A stretch of DNA of 64,000 nucleotides from an uncultured Flavobacteriaceae bacterium. GTDB taxonomy: Bacteria > Bacteroidota > Bacteroidia > Flavobacteriales > Flavobacteriaceae. Below the pieces are notes generated by a model. That model was not told the DNA's origin and ran no database searches. It was given only the letters and a program-made list of their open reading frames with translations. The stretch covers positions 62,001-126,000 of the forward strand of contig CANLWG010000003.1 of assembly GCA_947494715.1 (NCBI GenBank), in the 5' to 3' direction. Positions 1 through 8,495 of the stretch are shown here, in pieces; positions within the stretch are counted from its first letter, which is position 1; every line of letters begins with the position of its first letter. The translations under genes and the position numbers were made by a program.

Positions 1-34
1 AATAAAAGGATACGAAAACACAAAACACCAGAAA

Positions 35-1141
35 ATGAAAACCAAACAGATTGCCACTTTTTTATTGATCCTTTGCACTTTAGGACTAAAGGCGCAAATA
101 AGCTTTCCGGCGGATGGAAACAAGAAAGCATCAGTATCGGAATTTATTGGAATTACGGAAGTAAAAATCAAGTATTCCCGGCCCGGGGTAAAGGGCAGGG
201 AGGGCAAAATCTGGGGCAACCTGGTGCATTACGGTTTTGCGGATCTGGGCTATGGTACCAGTAAGGCGGCACCTTGGCGTGCAGGAGCCAATGAAAATAC
301 CACCATTGAGTTTTCTACGGATGTATTTATCGAGGATCAACCTTTGGAGAAGGGCAAATATGGGTTCTTCATTGCTATGGGCCCTGAAAAAGCCACTCTG
401 GTCTTTTCTAAATTCAATACGGCCTGGGGCAGTTTTTATTACAAGGAAAAGGATGATGCCCTACGGGTTGAGGTTCCAGTGGTAAAGTTGGATGAAAGCA
501 TGGAATGGTTAAAATATGAATTCAACGACCAGACCAAGAACAGTGCCGTGGTCTCCTTGCAATGGGAAAAGATAAAGATTCCCTTTAAGGTCTCCGTAGA
601 CTTGAATAAAATTCAGGTAGAAGCCTTTCGAAGGGAGGTAGACTCCGGTATTTTCTACCGTTACTGGCAGAACTTGCACATGGCAGCCAATTATTGTTTG
701 GTAAACAACATCAATTTAGAGGAAGCTCTTAGTTGGGCCGATCGCTCCATCAATTCCTACTTTGGGGAATCCAATTTTAAGACACTGTCTACCTATGCCG
801 GATTGCTCGGAAAACTCGATCGGCAAAAGGAAGCCGATTCCATTATACAAAAGGCCCTTCCTATGGGCACCGCTCAGGATTTGTTTTCCTATGGCATTGG
901 CCTTAACAAAATGGAACAGCATGAGGAAGCTCTAAAAATCTTCAAAAGCAACTATGACCAAAACCCGGAGGATGTTTATGCTCATTTGGGGATGGTGAGT
1001 GGGCACTATCATATAGGCGATAAAAAGAAGGCCCTGAAATTTTGCAAATCGGCAAAGGAAAGAACTACCAATCAGATGTTCCTGTCCTATATAGAAGGTC
1101 TTATCAAGGACATAAACGAAGGCAATGAAATTTTCAAATAA
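35..1141 (+). CDS. Exported DUF2911 protein with C-terminal TPR-like repeats
   Basis: A 368-residue predicted exported protein. Residues 1-21 are a signal peptide (basic start, hydrophobic FLLILCTLGL, cleavage region KAQ). The DUF2911 pattern follows: SRPGVKGREGKIWG at 48-61 and WRAGANENTTIEFS at 81-94, within a domain reaching about residue 175. Residues about 200-360 are helical and TPR-like (for example a stretch with YAGLLGKLDRQKEADSIIQKAL, and another with AHLGMVSGHYHIGDKKKAL). DUF2911 has no settled biochemical role. The gene ends 12 nt before the first permease, so co-transcription is likely. The start was chosen because it gives a complete signal peptide. Family assignment is fairly sure; function is unknown. 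A link to the permeases is inferred only from position. Confidence 0.85.
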   Translation: MKTKQIATFLLILCTLGLKAQISFPADGNKKASVSEFIGITEVKIKYSRPGVKGREGKIWGNLVHYGFADLGYGTSKAAPWRAGANENTTIEFSTDVFIEDQPLEKGKYGFFIAMGPEKATLVFSKFNTAWGSFYYKEKDDALRVEVPVVKLDESMEWLKYEFNDQTKNSAVVSLQWEKIKIPFKVSVDLNKIQVEAFRREVDSGIFYRYWQNLHMAANYCLVNNINLEEALSWADRSINSYFGESNFKTLSTYAGLLGKLDRQKEADSIIQKALPMGTAQDLFSYGIGLNKMEQHEEALKIFKSNYDQNPEDVYAHLGMVSGHYHIGDKKKALKFCKSAKERTTNQMFLSYIEGLIKDINEGNEIFK

Positions 1142-1153
1142 ATAAGAAGAACC

Positions 1154-3553
1154 ATGCTAAAACATCATATAAAGATTGCCTGGCGAAACCTTTTGCGCAA
1201 CAAGGGCTATTCGGTCATTAACATTGGTGGCCTGGCCATGGGCATGGCTGTGGTCATGATGATAGGGCTATGGGTGATGGACGAATTTACCTTTAACAGC
1301 TACCATAAAAACAACAATCGGATTGCTCAGATTTATGAACGTGCTGAAAATCAGGATACAGGCGAGATTCAAGTAAGCAATGCCATGATGCATGTGACAG
1401 GAACCGTTCTAAAAGAAAATTACCAAGACCACTTTAAGCATATCCTAAGGGCTTTTTGGGTGCTTGATTACTCACTGGGTACCAATGGTAAGACATTTAC
1501 CCAAACTGGAGAATTTATAGAAGATGGTGCCTTGAAAATGCTTTCCCTTACTATGGTCGAAGGCACCTACGCCAGTTTGGAGAAAACTAATGCATTAGTA
1601 TTGTCCCAATCCGCGGCTTTGGCCCTTTTTGGGAAGGAAGACCCCATGGGGAAGCCCATAAAAATAAACAATAGCATGGATGCCGTTGTAACTGGCATCT
1701 ATAAGGACTTACCTAAAAATACCAGTTTTGAAAACGTACAGTTCTTTGCGAACTGGGATTTATTCGAGGCCCAGGATCAAGGCATAGCAAATTCAAGGGA
1801 TACATGGGACAACTATTCCTATAATCTGTATGTTGAACTTAAACCCGAATCCGATTTTGAATCGGTGGATGAAGCCCTCAATAACTTCTTTATCGATTAT
1901 GCTCCCAAGGAGTTTGCCCGATTGGAAAAGTATCATCCCAAATTGTTCATGCATACCATGAACAAATGGCACCTTTACTCGGAGTTTGAACAGGGGAAGG
2001 CCACAGCGGGTCGCATTACCTTTGTTTGGCTTTTTATCGGGATAGCCGTATTTGTCCTCTTCTTGGCTTGTATTAATTTTATGAACCTCAGTACGGCACG
2101 ATCCGAAAAAAGGGCCAAGGAAATTGGGGTTAGGAAAGCGGTAGGATCCGGGAGAAAGCAGTTGATCCATCAGTTTTTGGGAGAATCCCTTTTGGTCTCC
2201 GGAATGGCCCTTTTATGTGCGTTATTATTGGTCTTCATTTCTCTTCCCTGGTTCAATGAAATTGCGGATAAGAACATGGGTATTCTGTGGGGTAATCCCT
2301 GGTTTTGGTCCATGATTCTGGTCTTCACGCTATTAACAGGCCTATTGGCCGGAAGTTATCCAGCGTTGTATTTATCTTCATTCACACCCTTAAAAGCATT
2401 TAGGGGAGCATTTAAAGCGGGCTCGTATGCCTTCGCACCGCGCAAGGTTTTGGTGGTATTTCAGCTTTCGGTATCCCTTGTTCTTGCCATCGGCACTATA
2501 ATCGTCTTCGGTCAAATTCGGTTTACACAGGATAGGCCAATGGGGTATGATCATAGCCATTTAATTACTGTGGACATGAATAATCCTGATTATGGAGGGA
2601 AATACAATTTGCTCCGTAGCGAGCTAAAAAATACCGGAGCGGTCGAGGAAATGGCACAATGTTCCTCCCCCCTTTCCGCTGCGCATACAAGCTGGGGCGG
2701 GTTTGATTGGCAAGGTAAGGATCCGGATAGGGATACCAGCTTCAATATTTTTTGGGCAACCCATGATTATGGAAAAACCATAGGTTGGGAGTTTTTGGAG
2801 GGTAGGGATTTTTCCCGAGAATTCGCTTCGGATTCTACAGCCATAGTCATCAATGAACGTGCCGTGGAGTATATGGGTCTGGAAAACCCGGTAGGCACAT
2901 ATATTTCCCGGCAGGGCACACCTTTAAAAATCATCGGTGTAACCAAGGATATGATTACGGACTCTCCCTATGATCCCGTAAAACAGGCCGTATTTTTCCT
3001 GGATTATAGATATACCAATTTTATCCATATCAAAATAAAACCTGATGTAGGTACTCGATCGGCCATTGCCCGGATTGCATCGGTATTTGCCGAGGTAGTG
3101 CCTTCGGCAAACTTTGATTACAAATTTGTGGATCAGGAATACGGTCGCAAATTTGAATCCGAACAGCGGTTGGGAAATTTGGCCGGTGTGTTTACCCTTT
3201 TGGCCATTTTCATTAGTTGTTTGGGTCTTTTTGGTCTGGCGTCCTTTACGGCGGAACAACGTACCAAGGAAATAGGGGTACGTAAAGTTCTCGGAGCCTC
3301 TGTATACAATCTATGGCAAATGTTGTCCAAGGACTTTGTGTTGTTGGTACTGATTTCCTGTTTCATTGCCATCCCCATTGCCTATCATTTTATGGGGCGA
3401 TGGCTTCAGGGCTATGAGTACCGGGTGGATATTTCATGGGAGGTATTTGGTCTTGCCATTTTGGGAGCTTTGCTGGTTACCCTGTTGACCGTAAGTTTTC
3501 AGGCCATAAGGGCGGCAAACGCAAACCCGGTAAAAAGTTTGCGGACGGAATAA
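1154..3553 (+). CDS. FtsX/MacB-like ABC permease, array copy 1
   Basis: A 799-residue inner-membrane permease and the clearest example of the layout used by all copies. Helix 1 is near residues 20-43 and the first MacB_PCD-like periplasmic domain about 45-285. Helices 2-4 lie at about 288-312, 338-364 and 384-411. Helix 5 is at about 430-455 and the second periplasmic domain about 455-675. Helices 6-8 lie at about 675-700, 725-750 and 765-788. Cytoplasmic coupling helices are RAKEIGVRKAVGSGRKQL (about 318-335) and QRTKEIGVRKVLGASVYNL (about 702-720). The tail is NPVKSLRTE. There is no nucleotide-binding domain, so it needs a separate ATPase. Its closest relative by eye is the copy at 16105-18516, which shares long blocks such as SREFASDS and ENPVG in the second periplasmic domain. 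Substrate unknown. Confidence 0.93.
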   Translation: MLKHHIKIAWRNLLRNKGYSVINIGGLAMGMAVVMMIGLWVMDEFTFNSYHKNNNRIAQIYERAENQDTGEIQVSNAMMHVTGTVLKENYQDHFKHILRAFWVLDYSLGTNGKTFTQTGEFIEDGALKMLSLTMVEGTYASLEKTNALVLSQSAALALFGKEDPMGKPIKINNSMDAVVTGIYKDLPKNTSFENVQFFANWDLFEAQDQGIANSRDTWDNYSYNLYVELKPESDFESVDEALNNFFIDYAPKEFARLEKYHPKLFMHTMNKWHLYSEFEQGKATAGRITFVWLFIGIAVFVLFLACINFMNLSTARSEKRAKEIGVRKAVGSGRKQLIHQFLGESLLVSGMALLCALLLVFISLPWFNEIADKNMGILWGNPWFWSMILVFTLLTGLLAGSYPALYLSSFTPLKAFRGAFKAGSYAFAPRKVLVVFQLSVSLVLAIGTIIVFGQIRFTQDRPMGYDHSHLITVDMNNPDYGGKYNLLRSELKNTGAVEEMAQCSSPLSAAHTSWGGFDWQGKDPDRDTSFNIFWATHDYGKTIGWEFLEGRDFSREFASDSTAIVINERAVEYMGLENPVGTYISRQGTPLKIIGVTKDMITDSPYDPVKQAVFFLDYRYTNFIHIKIKPDVGTRSAIARIASVFAEVVPSANFDYKFVDQEYGRKFESEQRLGNLAGVFTLLAIFISCLGLFGLASFTAEQRTKEIGVRKVLGASVYNLWQMLSKDFVLLVLISCFIAIPIAYHFMGRWLQGYEYRVDISWEVFGLAILGALLVTLLTVSFQAIRAANANPVKSLRTE

Positions 3554-3561
3554 AAAGAATG

Positions 3562-3578
3562 TAGACCTGACAGGTCTA
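3562..3578. repeat. TAGACCTG-A-CAGGTCTA palindrome
   Basis: A perfect 8-bp-arm inverted repeat with a one-base centre, in the 45-nt gap between copies 1 and 2. The same AGACCTG/CAGGTCT core recurs at 16048-16087, 49040-49090 and 51492-51546, always between permease genes. It may be a dispersed extragenic palindrome or an mRNA hairpin. It lacks a T-run, so it is not a classical terminator. Confidence 0.75.
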
Positions 3579-3598
3579 AACCAAAAAACTGATTAGTC

Positions 3599-5956
3599 AT
3601 GTTCAAAAACTATCTAAAAATTGCTTGGCGCAACCTTTGGAAAAATAAGGGGTACAGTGCGTTGAATATCTTTGGGTTGGCAATTGGAATCACCTGTGCC
3701 AGCTTAATATTGCTTTGGGTGGAGGACGAAGTAAACTTCGATAGTGTTTTTCCAAAACAGGATCTGGTATACTATGTGCCCACAAATAATCAGTTTGAAG
3801 GTCAGTGGCGTACGTTTTATCAATCTACCCCCGGACCTTTGGCAAAGGCAATGAAAGACGAGATTCCCGGGATAGTCGGTAGTGCTAGGACAACTGGGGA
3901 AAATCTTTTGTTCACCGTTGGTGAAAAGGGCATCAATAGATTCGGGAGATTTGTGGACCCTGATTTTTTGGACATGTTCAGTCTTTCTTTTGTTGAGGGA
4001 GATGCTGCTACTGCCTTTGATGATTTTGATGCCATTGTGATTTCCAAGGAAACGGCCATGCAACTTTACGGAAGGAATACCACGGCCTTGGGAAGAGTAG
4101 TCCGGGTAAATAACGATACAAATTACCATATTACTGGGGTTTACGAAGATTTACCCGATAATGTGTCATTTGGTTTTCAATGGGCGGCCCCTTTTGAAAG
4201 GTACGCAATGGGCAAGGAATGGATGAATGAATACCGAAACGGTTTTGCCGATACGTTTGTAGAGCTTTCGCCAAAGGCCGATTTTGAAACAGTGGATCCC
4301 AAAGTACGCGAACTAATTCCCGCAAAAATAGAGGAAGAAGACAGATATGCTTTTCTACATCCTATGAGGGATTGGCGTTTAAGATCCAATTTTGAGAATG
4401 GAAAAAAGGTGGGCGGTCAAATTGTGTATGTCCGGTTGTTTTCCTTTATCGCCCTGATTATTCTATTGATCGCCTGTATCAATTTTATGAACCTTTCCAC
4501 GGCAAGGAGTGAAAAAAGAGCCAAGGAAGTAGGCGTACGCAAAGTGTTGGGTTCCGGTAAAAGTAAGTTGATGGCACAATTTATGGCCGAGGCACTGATT
4601 ACCACATCATTGGCGGCTCTGGCCAGTATCCTGTTCATTTGGATGTTGCTGCCGGAGTTCAACCTGCTCATCGGAAAACAACTTCAACTTCGTCTGTTTG
4701 ATGTCGTCCATCTACTTCCGCTTTTGGGAATTACCTTGATTTGCGGTCTCATTTCGGGCTGGTATCCGGCCCTTTACCTGTCCTCTTTCAAGCCTGTTGA
4801 AATAATGAAAGGAGTGAAAGCCAAGGAAGGAAGTGCCCACTTAATACGTAAGGGACTGGTCATTGCCCAATTTACAGTTTCCATAGTATTTATTATGGGT
4901 ACCATCGTGGTCTACCAACAAGTACGACACGTAAAAAGTAGGGAAATGGGGTATGAGCAGGAGAATCTTGTTCAACTTCCAGTAAATGGGGATGTACTAA
5001 TGAATTTTGGACCTATTAGACAGGAAATGATATCCACTGGTGCTGTTGAAAACGTAGCCTTGATGAATAGTAACATACTTTTTGGTGGTAATAACAGCTC
5101 CGGCCTTCAATGGGAGGGCGGCAAGGATACCGAGGACGTACTTATTTCCCAAAGATATATAAGTGCTCACTTTTTCGATACCGCAGGAATGGAAATTTTG
5201 GAAGGTCGTGGTTTTACCAACGATGTTGGAACGGATAGTGAAAACGTCTTGATTACCCAATCCTTTTCAAAACTAATGGGCACGGGAAGTGCCATTGGCA
5301 AGCGAATACGCAGGAACGATACTGAATACATCGTGATTGGGGTAGTAAAGGATTATTTATATGGGGATATGTACGGGTCGAGCGATCCGGTCATGTTCTA
5401 CAACAATCCCGAATATACCGGGAATATGTACGTGAGAATCAAGTCTGGTGTTCCTATGGCCAAGGCCCTTGCAGAAATGGAAGAAGTAATGAAAAGACAG
5501 AACCCGGCCTTTCCCTTTGAATATGAATTTGTGGAAGACACCTTTAATGCTATATTCACTAGTGAACAACTTGTAGGCAATCTTTCACGATCGTTCGCCC
5601 TTCTCGCTATCATCATTTCCTGTTTGGGCCTTTTTGGATTGTCTTCCTATACGGCCGAGCAACGAAGAAAGGAAATCGGAGTGCGCAAGGTCTTGGGAAG
5701 TAGCGTTGCCGGAATCGTCAAATTATTGTCAAAGGATTTCATGGGACTGGTTTTTGTAGCACTACTTATCTCAGGCCCATTTGCTTGGTGGATGATGCAA
5801 AAGTGGCTGGAAGGGTTTGCTTATCGCATTGAAATCGATGGATGGGTGTTTTTGATTGCTGGTTGCATTGCCATTTGTATTGCCCTATTGACCGTTAGTT
5901 TTCAGGCCATAAAGGCGGCGAGTGCTAATCCTGTAAAAAGTTTGAGGACCGAGTAA
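3599..5956 (+). CDS. FtsX/MacB-like ABC permease, array copy 2
   Basis: A 785-residue permease with the eight-helix double-module layout. It opens with MFKNYLKIAWRNLWKNKGY, then helix 1 (LNIFGLAIGITCASLILLW). The coupling helices are KRAKEVGVRKVLGSGKSKL (about 305-323) and QRRKEIGVRKVLGSSVAGI (about 688-706). Both carry SGS/SS in place of the usual GAS. The segment before helix 2 contains GGQIVYVRLFSFIALIILLI. The tail is NPVKSLRTE. It belongs with the AWRN-type copies (1, 6, 7, 8). The 45-nt gap upstream holds a short palindrome and no obvious promoter, so read-through from copy 1 is likely. No substrate can be inferred. Confidence 0.92.
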   Translation: MFKNYLKIAWRNLWKNKGYSALNIFGLAIGITCASLILLWVEDEVNFDSVFPKQDLVYYVPTNNQFEGQWRTFYQSTPGPLAKAMKDEIPGIVGSARTTGENLLFTVGEKGINRFGRFVDPDFLDMFSLSFVEGDAATAFDDFDAIVISKETAMQLYGRNTTALGRVVRVNNDTNYHITGVYEDLPDNVSFGFQWAAPFERYAMGKEWMNEYRNGFADTFVELSPKADFETVDPKVRELIPAKIEEEDRYAFLHPMRDWRLRSNFENGKKVGGQIVYVRLFSFIALIILLIACINFMNLSTARSEKRAKEVGVRKVLGSGKSKLMAQFMAEALITTSLAALASILFIWMLLPEFNLLIGKQLQLRLFDVVHLLPLLGITLICGLISGWYPALYLSSFKPVEIMKGVKAKEGSAHLIRKGLVIAQFTVSIVFIMGTIVVYQQVRHVKSREMGYEQENLVQLPVNGDVLMNFGPIRQEMISTGAVENVALMNSNILFGGNNSSGLQWEGGKDTEDVLISQRYISAHFFDTAGMEILEGRGFTNDVGTDSENVLITQSFSKLMGTGSAIGKRIRRNDTEYIVIGVVKDYLYGDMYGSSDPVMFYNNPEYTGNMYVRIKSGVPMAKALAEMEEVMKRQNPAFPFEYEFVEDTFNAIFTSEQLVGNLSRSFALLAIIISCLGLFGLSSYTAEQRRKEIGVRKVLGSSVAGIVKLLSKDFMGLVFVALLISGPFAWWMMQKWLEGFAYRIEIDGWVFLIAGCIAICIALLTVSFQAIKAASANPVKSLRTE

Positions 5957-6004
5957 TGAATTGATTTACACTATCTCATCGGACGGAAATTAAAAAAAGA
6001 ACCT

Positions 6005-8476
6005 ATGTTAAAAAATCACATCAAAATAGCACTTCGGTTTTTCGCAAAGAACAAACTCTTTACGATAATCAATATTTCGGGTTTGGCTATTGGAACAACA
6101 GCATTTTTGTTGCTGACCCAATATGTGGCTTTTGAAAAAAGTTATGATGTAGGACTGGATAATCTTTATCGAGTAACCCTTAAGAATAGTCGCGATGTAA
6201 ATGATTTTGATGCGGCGGCGACAAACCATCCTGCTGTTGGTCCATCTATGAAAGCTGATTTTCCCGAAGTAGAAAGTTATGCCAGATTGGTCGATGCCAA
6301 AGTTTTAGGCACTAGCGGTATTTTATCATATCAAAACGTTTCTGGCGAGGTTGTTAAGGCTAACTCTAAAGACTACAAGATGTATTATGCCGATAAGTCG
6401 CTTCTGACGATGTTTGATTTGCCAATGGCACAGGGCAATTCGGAAATCGCCCTTTCAGAACCGGGATCTTTACTCCTGTCTTCAAAGGCTGCACGCCGGT
6501 TTTTTGGTGCCGAAGACCCTATTGGAAAGGATATTGTTTTAAATGGAGAAAACAAAATTAAAGTAAAGGGCGTTTTTGAAGACCTGCCGCAAAATACCCA
6601 TTTGCAGTTTGATATGTTGATTTCATTTGCGTCATTAAATCAAGAATCTATGGCTACCACATGGGTATGGCCCGAATTTTATAATTACGTACAACTTAAA
6701 CCCGGTACCGACAGAGAAGTCGTTACCGCCAAGCTTCCCGATTTTATCCAAAAATATTTGGGTGAAATCATGAACGAATATGGTTTTCGAACAACATTCA
6801 GTCTTCAACCGGTAGGTGACATCCATCTAAAATCACATTTGAACAAAGAAATGTCTTCCAATTCCAGTGAGGGCACCCTTACTTTTTTAATTATAGTGGC
6901 AGCTTTCGTCATTGTTATTGCCCTCATAAACTTTATAAATCTTTCTACATCAAAATCTTTGGAACGGGCCAAAGAAGTAGGTATGAAAAAAGTGGTAGGG
7001 GCAAAGCGAAGCAGCTTGATCTATCAATTTCTATGCGAGTCGTCGATCATTAATTTTATAGCGATCATTATCGCGTTAGTGCTGGCGGGCTTGCTGATGC
7101 AACCCTTAAATACCTTAGTAGAATTAGAGGTAATTTCAATAGCTACATGGTCAAAACCGAGCATTTGGATTATTGTTTTATCTATTTTTATGACCGGCGG
7201 CATCCTGGCCGGACTATACCCGGCTTTTGTGTTATCCAGTTTTAAGCCTATAACCGTATTAAAAGGAAAATTTCATAAGTCTACCAAAGGCTCTCTTTTG
7301 CGAAAGGGTTTGGTAGTGGCTCAATTTGCGGTTTCCATTGCCCTTATATCCGGTACTTATATCGTATATGATCAGTTTTCATTTATGCGGGACCAAGAAT
7401 TGGGTTTTGAGGCCGATAAGAATTTGGTAATCAATGCCCCCATTGCCGTTGATTCTACTGTATCCTATAAAATGGAGGTTTTTGTAAAAGAGCTGCTGCG
7501 TTATCCCGATATAAACTCGGTAACGGCTACGTCCGATATTCCGGGCAAACCACTGTCATGGTCAGATGGCTTACGGATCAAAGGAAAGGGCAAAGAGGAT
7601 CACGTTCCGCTTAATTTTATGGCGGTAGACCCCGATTTTTTGGATACGTATAAAATCGATTTGCTCGCCGGACGTAATTTTAGCAAAGAAGACGTAAGTC
7701 AATTTTTTCAGATAGGGGAAAATGGGGATACAAACTTACACCGTGTACTGCTTAATGCCTTTGTTGTAAAATCGCTTGGCTACGCTACGCCCCAAGAAGC
7801 TATTGGGCAACGAGTTGTCTTTAAATACGGCCCCGTAGAAAGAACCGCCGAAGTTATTGGGGTGGTAGAAAATTATCATCAACAATCGTTACAGGCAGAT
7901 TTTGAAAACATCATGCTTGTCTATTCAGATCGTTACAGGGCAGATTATGTTACTATAAATATCAATGGGAGCAATGTCAACGGAAGCATAGCCACCATTG
8001 AAGAAAAATTCGATAGATTGTTTCCCAACGATCTGTTTACATTCTTTTTTCTAGACGATTATTTTGACCGACAATACCGAGCCGACCTTAAATTTAGCAC
8101 TATCTGCCTTCTATTTTCGGTTCTGGCCATTTTTATTGCCGCGCTGGGCCTATTCGGATTGGGTTCCCATATGGCATTGGAAAAAATAAAAGAAATAAGC
8201 GTGCGCAAAGTTATGGGTGCAACTGTAACGCAGGCGTTGGCTATAATTCCGAAAAGACTGTTAGGCCTTGTACTTATCGCCGGTGCGATTGCACTTCCTA
8301 TTATTTACCTAATTACCAAAAAATGGTTGGAGAACTATGCCTTTAAAATCCAAATCAATATTTGGATGTTTTTGACGCCCCTGCTTATTGTAATGGTAGT
8401 TGCCGCAATATCAATATTGGCTCAATCACTTAAATCAGCACTGGTAAATCCTGCGGAAGCATTACGAAACGAATGA
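6005..8476 (+). CDS. FtsX/MacB-like ABC permease, array copy 3
   Basis: An 823-residue permease, the longest intact copy. It begins MLKNHIKIALRFFAKNKLF, with FF replacing the usual RN pair. The coupling helices are LERAKEVGMKKVVGAKRSSL (about 319-338) and EKIKEISVRKVMGATVTQA (about 725-743). After the second one, the SKDF/SSEF motif seen in most copies is replaced by IIPKRLLGL. The end of periplasmic domain 1 (IHLKSHLNKEMSSNS) resembles copy 12 (IHLHSKLEKEMYPNS), and the SLERAKE stretch resembles copy 14, so these three probably share a recent ancestor. The tail is NPAEALRNE. It lies 48 nt after copy 2 and 19 nt before copy 4. Confidence 0.92.
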   Translation: MLKNHIKIALRFFAKNKLFTIINISGLAIGTTAFLLLTQYVAFEKSYDVGLDNLYRVTLKNSRDVNDFDAAATNHPAVGPSMKADFPEVESYARLVDAKVLGTSGILSYQNVSGEVVKANSKDYKMYYADKSLLTMFDLPMAQGNSEIALSEPGSLLLSSKAARRFFGAEDPIGKDIVLNGENKIKVKGVFEDLPQNTHLQFDMLISFASLNQESMATTWVWPEFYNYVQLKPGTDREVVTAKLPDFIQKYLGEIMNEYGFRTTFSLQPVGDIHLKSHLNKEMSSNSSEGTLTFLIIVAAFVIVIALINFINLSTSKSLERAKEVGMKKVVGAKRSSLIYQFLCESSIINFIAIIIALVLAGLLMQPLNTLVELEVISIATWSKPSIWIIVLSIFMTGGILAGLYPAFVLSSFKPITVLKGKFHKSTKGSLLRKGLVVAQFAVSIALISGTYIVYDQFSFMRDQELGFEADKNLVINAPIAVDSTVSYKMEVFVKELLRYPDINSVTATSDIPGKPLSWSDGLRIKGKGKEDHVPLNFMAVDPDFLDTYKIDLLAGRNFSKEDVSQFFQIGENGDTNLHRVLLNAFVVKSLGYATPQEAIGQRVVFKYGPVERTAEVIGVVENYHQQSLQADFENIMLVYSDRYRADYVTININGSNVNGSIATIEEKFDRLFPNDLFTFFFLDDYFDRQYRADLKFSTICLLFSVLAIFIAALGLFGLGSHMALEKIKEISVRKVMGATVTQALAIIPKRLLGLVLIAGAIALPIIYLITKKWLENYAFKIQINIWMFLTPLLIVMVVAAISILAQSLKSALVNPAEALRNE

Positions 8477-8495
8477 AACAATAAATAGAACAATC